NCBI GenBank assembly: GCA_947167715.1
Contig: CAMVJD010000006.1
Coordinates: forward strand, 1-64,000
Length of the DNA stretch: 64,000 nucleotides
Direction of reading: 5' to 3'
DNA from: an uncultured Eubacteriaceae bacterium
GTDB taxonomy: Bacteria; Bacillota; Clostridia; Lachnospirales; CAG-274
Program-made: the position numbers and the translations under genes
The notes under the pieces: model-generated
Database searches by the model: none
What the model was told of the DNA's origin: nothing
The model's input: only the letters and a program-made list of their open reading frames with translations
Part shown: piece after piece, positions 63,501 to 64,000 of the stretch
How the letters are laid out: each line of letters starts with the position of its first letter
Position numbering within the stretch: position 1 is the first letter of the stretch

Positions 63501-63978
63501 AATAACCGAGATAAAGACCAAAATAACCAAAAACGGCCAGCAAATGGCCTTTATTACGATAGAAGATACCTCGTCCTCGGCAGAGATACTTGTTTTCCCA
63601 AAGATATACGCACTTTCATCGGCCGTTATACATCCCGACCAAGTGGTTTATATAAGCGGCCACGCAAGCATATCCGAGGACCGCGGCAATTCCATCATTG
63701 CCGAGCAGCTGTGTTCCATCGAGCAGCTTAAGGCGCAAAACACGGAGCTTTGGCTAAAGATCACCGCCGATACCGCAGAGACCCCCGACACCATTTGCGA
63801 CTACATTGCCGCACACAGGGGCTTCTCCCCCGTTATAATCTATGACGAGGCTTTGAAAAAAAAGCTTTACCTTACCGAAAAATACCGTGCATATATAAAT
63901 GACGAGCTTTTGGATACCCTTACAAAAAAGCTTGGCAGCGGTAATGTGGCAACTAAAAATAAGCTGAAGAAAAATTGA
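60523..63978 (+). CDS. dnaE: DNA polymerase III alpha subunit (DnaE type)
   Basis: Replicative or lagging-strand C-family polymerase without a 3'-5' exonuclease domain. The 1151 residues have a PHP domain (HLHVHTEYSLLDGA near 5-18, TDHGVMYG near 39, ALSACLAG near 130), the polymerase palm with VGPGRGSAAGS (near 353) and the catalytic PDIDIDF aspartates (near 393-399), fingers with HAAGVV and RPGPMDFIPKYI, a tandem helix-hairpin-helix region, and an OB fold (near 985-1060). Strong GAAAGGGG ribosome binding site. The stop codon lies at 63976-63978, so the gene is complete in the window. Confidence 0.97.
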   Translation: MAFTHLHVHTEYSLLDGAAKIKDLIARTKELGMDSIAITDHGVMYGVILFYKEALSQGIKPIIGCETYIATGSRFSKEKGDGYNHLVLLCKNNEGYKNLIKMVSYGFTEGYYRKPRIDLDLLKKYNKGLIALSACLAGPVSRAVLDKGYESAKETALMYSEIMGEGNFYLELQDHGIPEQKTVNQALIRISKETGLPLVCTNDTHYINADDAQAHDLLLCIQTGKTVNDTDRMRYEGGQYYVKSPDEMSRLFSYAPEALENTQKIAEQCNVTFEFNKYKLPVFDVPNGKTALEYLTELCRSGLERRYGTQHDPALDKRLEYEIGVIKQMGFVDYFLIVWDFIRYAKENGISVGPGRGSAAGSITAYTLGITDIEPIQYDLIFERFLNPERVSMPDIDIDFCYERRQEVIEYVNKKYGADHVAQIITFGTMAARNAIRDVGRVLDMPYADVDKIAKMVPEELKITIKKALETSPDLRDIYEKDENVRFLIDMSMKLEGLPRHSSTHAAGVVICDKPVMEYVPLNTNDGLITTQFNMTTCEELGLLKMDFLGLRTLTVIKDAFIEINRGRETPLTIEDIDYSDPAVYAMIRQGKTTGVFQLESAGMQNFMKELAPTCMEDIIAGISLYRPGPMDFIPKYITGKNNQNKIEYTHPALEGILKPTYGCIVYQEQVMQIVRELAGYSLGRSDLVRRAMSKKKEDVMAKERHNFIYGIEGQVKGCLANGISENAANEIFDEMTDFAKYAFNKSHAAAYAVVAFRTAWLKTHYPVEFMAALLTSVMDNPKKIAGYMEECRRMKIRLLPPDINESYGNFSVSGNNIRFALSAIKHVGKNNIDFLVRERELNGSFISMTEFLDRMGPNVNSRMIESLILGGAFDSLGGKRQQYFKSYDAIYKGLSQTKKNSIEGQLSLFTDFNDNKSSAYKDELPNISEYSKKALLSHEKDVLGIYLSSHPLDEYADIIDICTTNRLIDIDNENTDPQKKIEDGQQLKIIGIITEIKTKITKNGQQMAFITIEDTSSSAEILVFPKIYALSSAVIHPDQVVYISGHASISEDRGNSIIAEQLCSIEQLKAQNTELWLKITADTAETPDTICDYIAAHRGFSPVIIYDEALKKKLYLTEKYRAYINDELLDTLTKKLGSGNVATKNKLKKN

Positions 63979-64000
63979 CCAAATAATAAAAGTCAAAAAG

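Overview
The window looks like a chromosomal segment of a low-to-moderate GC Gram-positive anaerobe, most likely a member of the Clostridia (Bacillota). The reasons are a T-box riboswitch ahead of an aspS-gatCAB transamidation operon, a Rex redox repressor, a GatCAB and archaeal-type AspRS pair, PHP-type DnaE, small wcaJ/PglC-type initiating transferases, and gut-Firmicutes-style serine and tyrosine recombinases. I cannot name the genus from the sequence alone. No tRNA, rRNA or CRISPR array was seen.

Layout. 1-5.3 kb holds a tetranucleotide repeat and the minus-strand aspS-gatC-gatA-gatB operon behind a T-box leader. 5.3-8.6 kb is transketolase, an HD phosphohydrolase and an anchored protein. 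8.6-11.9 kb is a small polysaccharide module (epimerase, initiating sugar transferase, O-antigen ligase-like protein). 11.9-14.9 kb has rex and a def-fmt-metallopeptidase operon. 15-17.4 kb has a secreted DUF4874/DUF4832-type protein and a YezG-like immunity protein. 17.4-20.6 kb is ileS. 20.8-22.7 kb has a membrane protein and ilvE on the plus strand.

22.7-29.8 kb is accessory: a large serine recombinase with a TnpW-like partner, a PD-(D/E)XK transposase-type nuclease, and a two-gene unit of an unrecognised 247-residue protein and a helicase with five helicase-associated repeats. 29.8-53.8 kb is one long AT-rich surface-polysaccharide locus, all on the minus strand. It encodes dTDP-L-rhamnose synthesis (rmlBDCA), GDP-D-glycero-D-manno-heptose synthesis (gmhA, an hddC-gmhB fusion, hddA), flippase and polymerase, several glycosyltransferases, a pyruvyl transferase, acyl/acetyltransferases, and an unusual set (TagD-like cytidylyltransferase fused to an oxidoreductase, class V aminotransferase, SDR, MenD-like TPP enzyme, LicD). 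I infer that this set makes and transfers a CDP-activated substituent.

The most striking structure is at the head of that locus. The only good promoter for the polysaccharide operon, together with a divergent tyrosine recombinase gene, lies between perfect 15-bp inverted repeats (53801-53815 and 55219-55233). This is the architecture of an invertible promoter that would switch the whole locus on and off; the window shows the ON orientation. Next to it are a SLOG-type protein, a serine resolvase/invertase, a small coiled-coil gene and a dense cluster of the octamer TGACGGTA. From 57.8 kb to the end the window returns to ordinary genes: a hypothetical, purine nucleoside phosphorylase, a lipoprotein, an S24-type repressor and dnaE.
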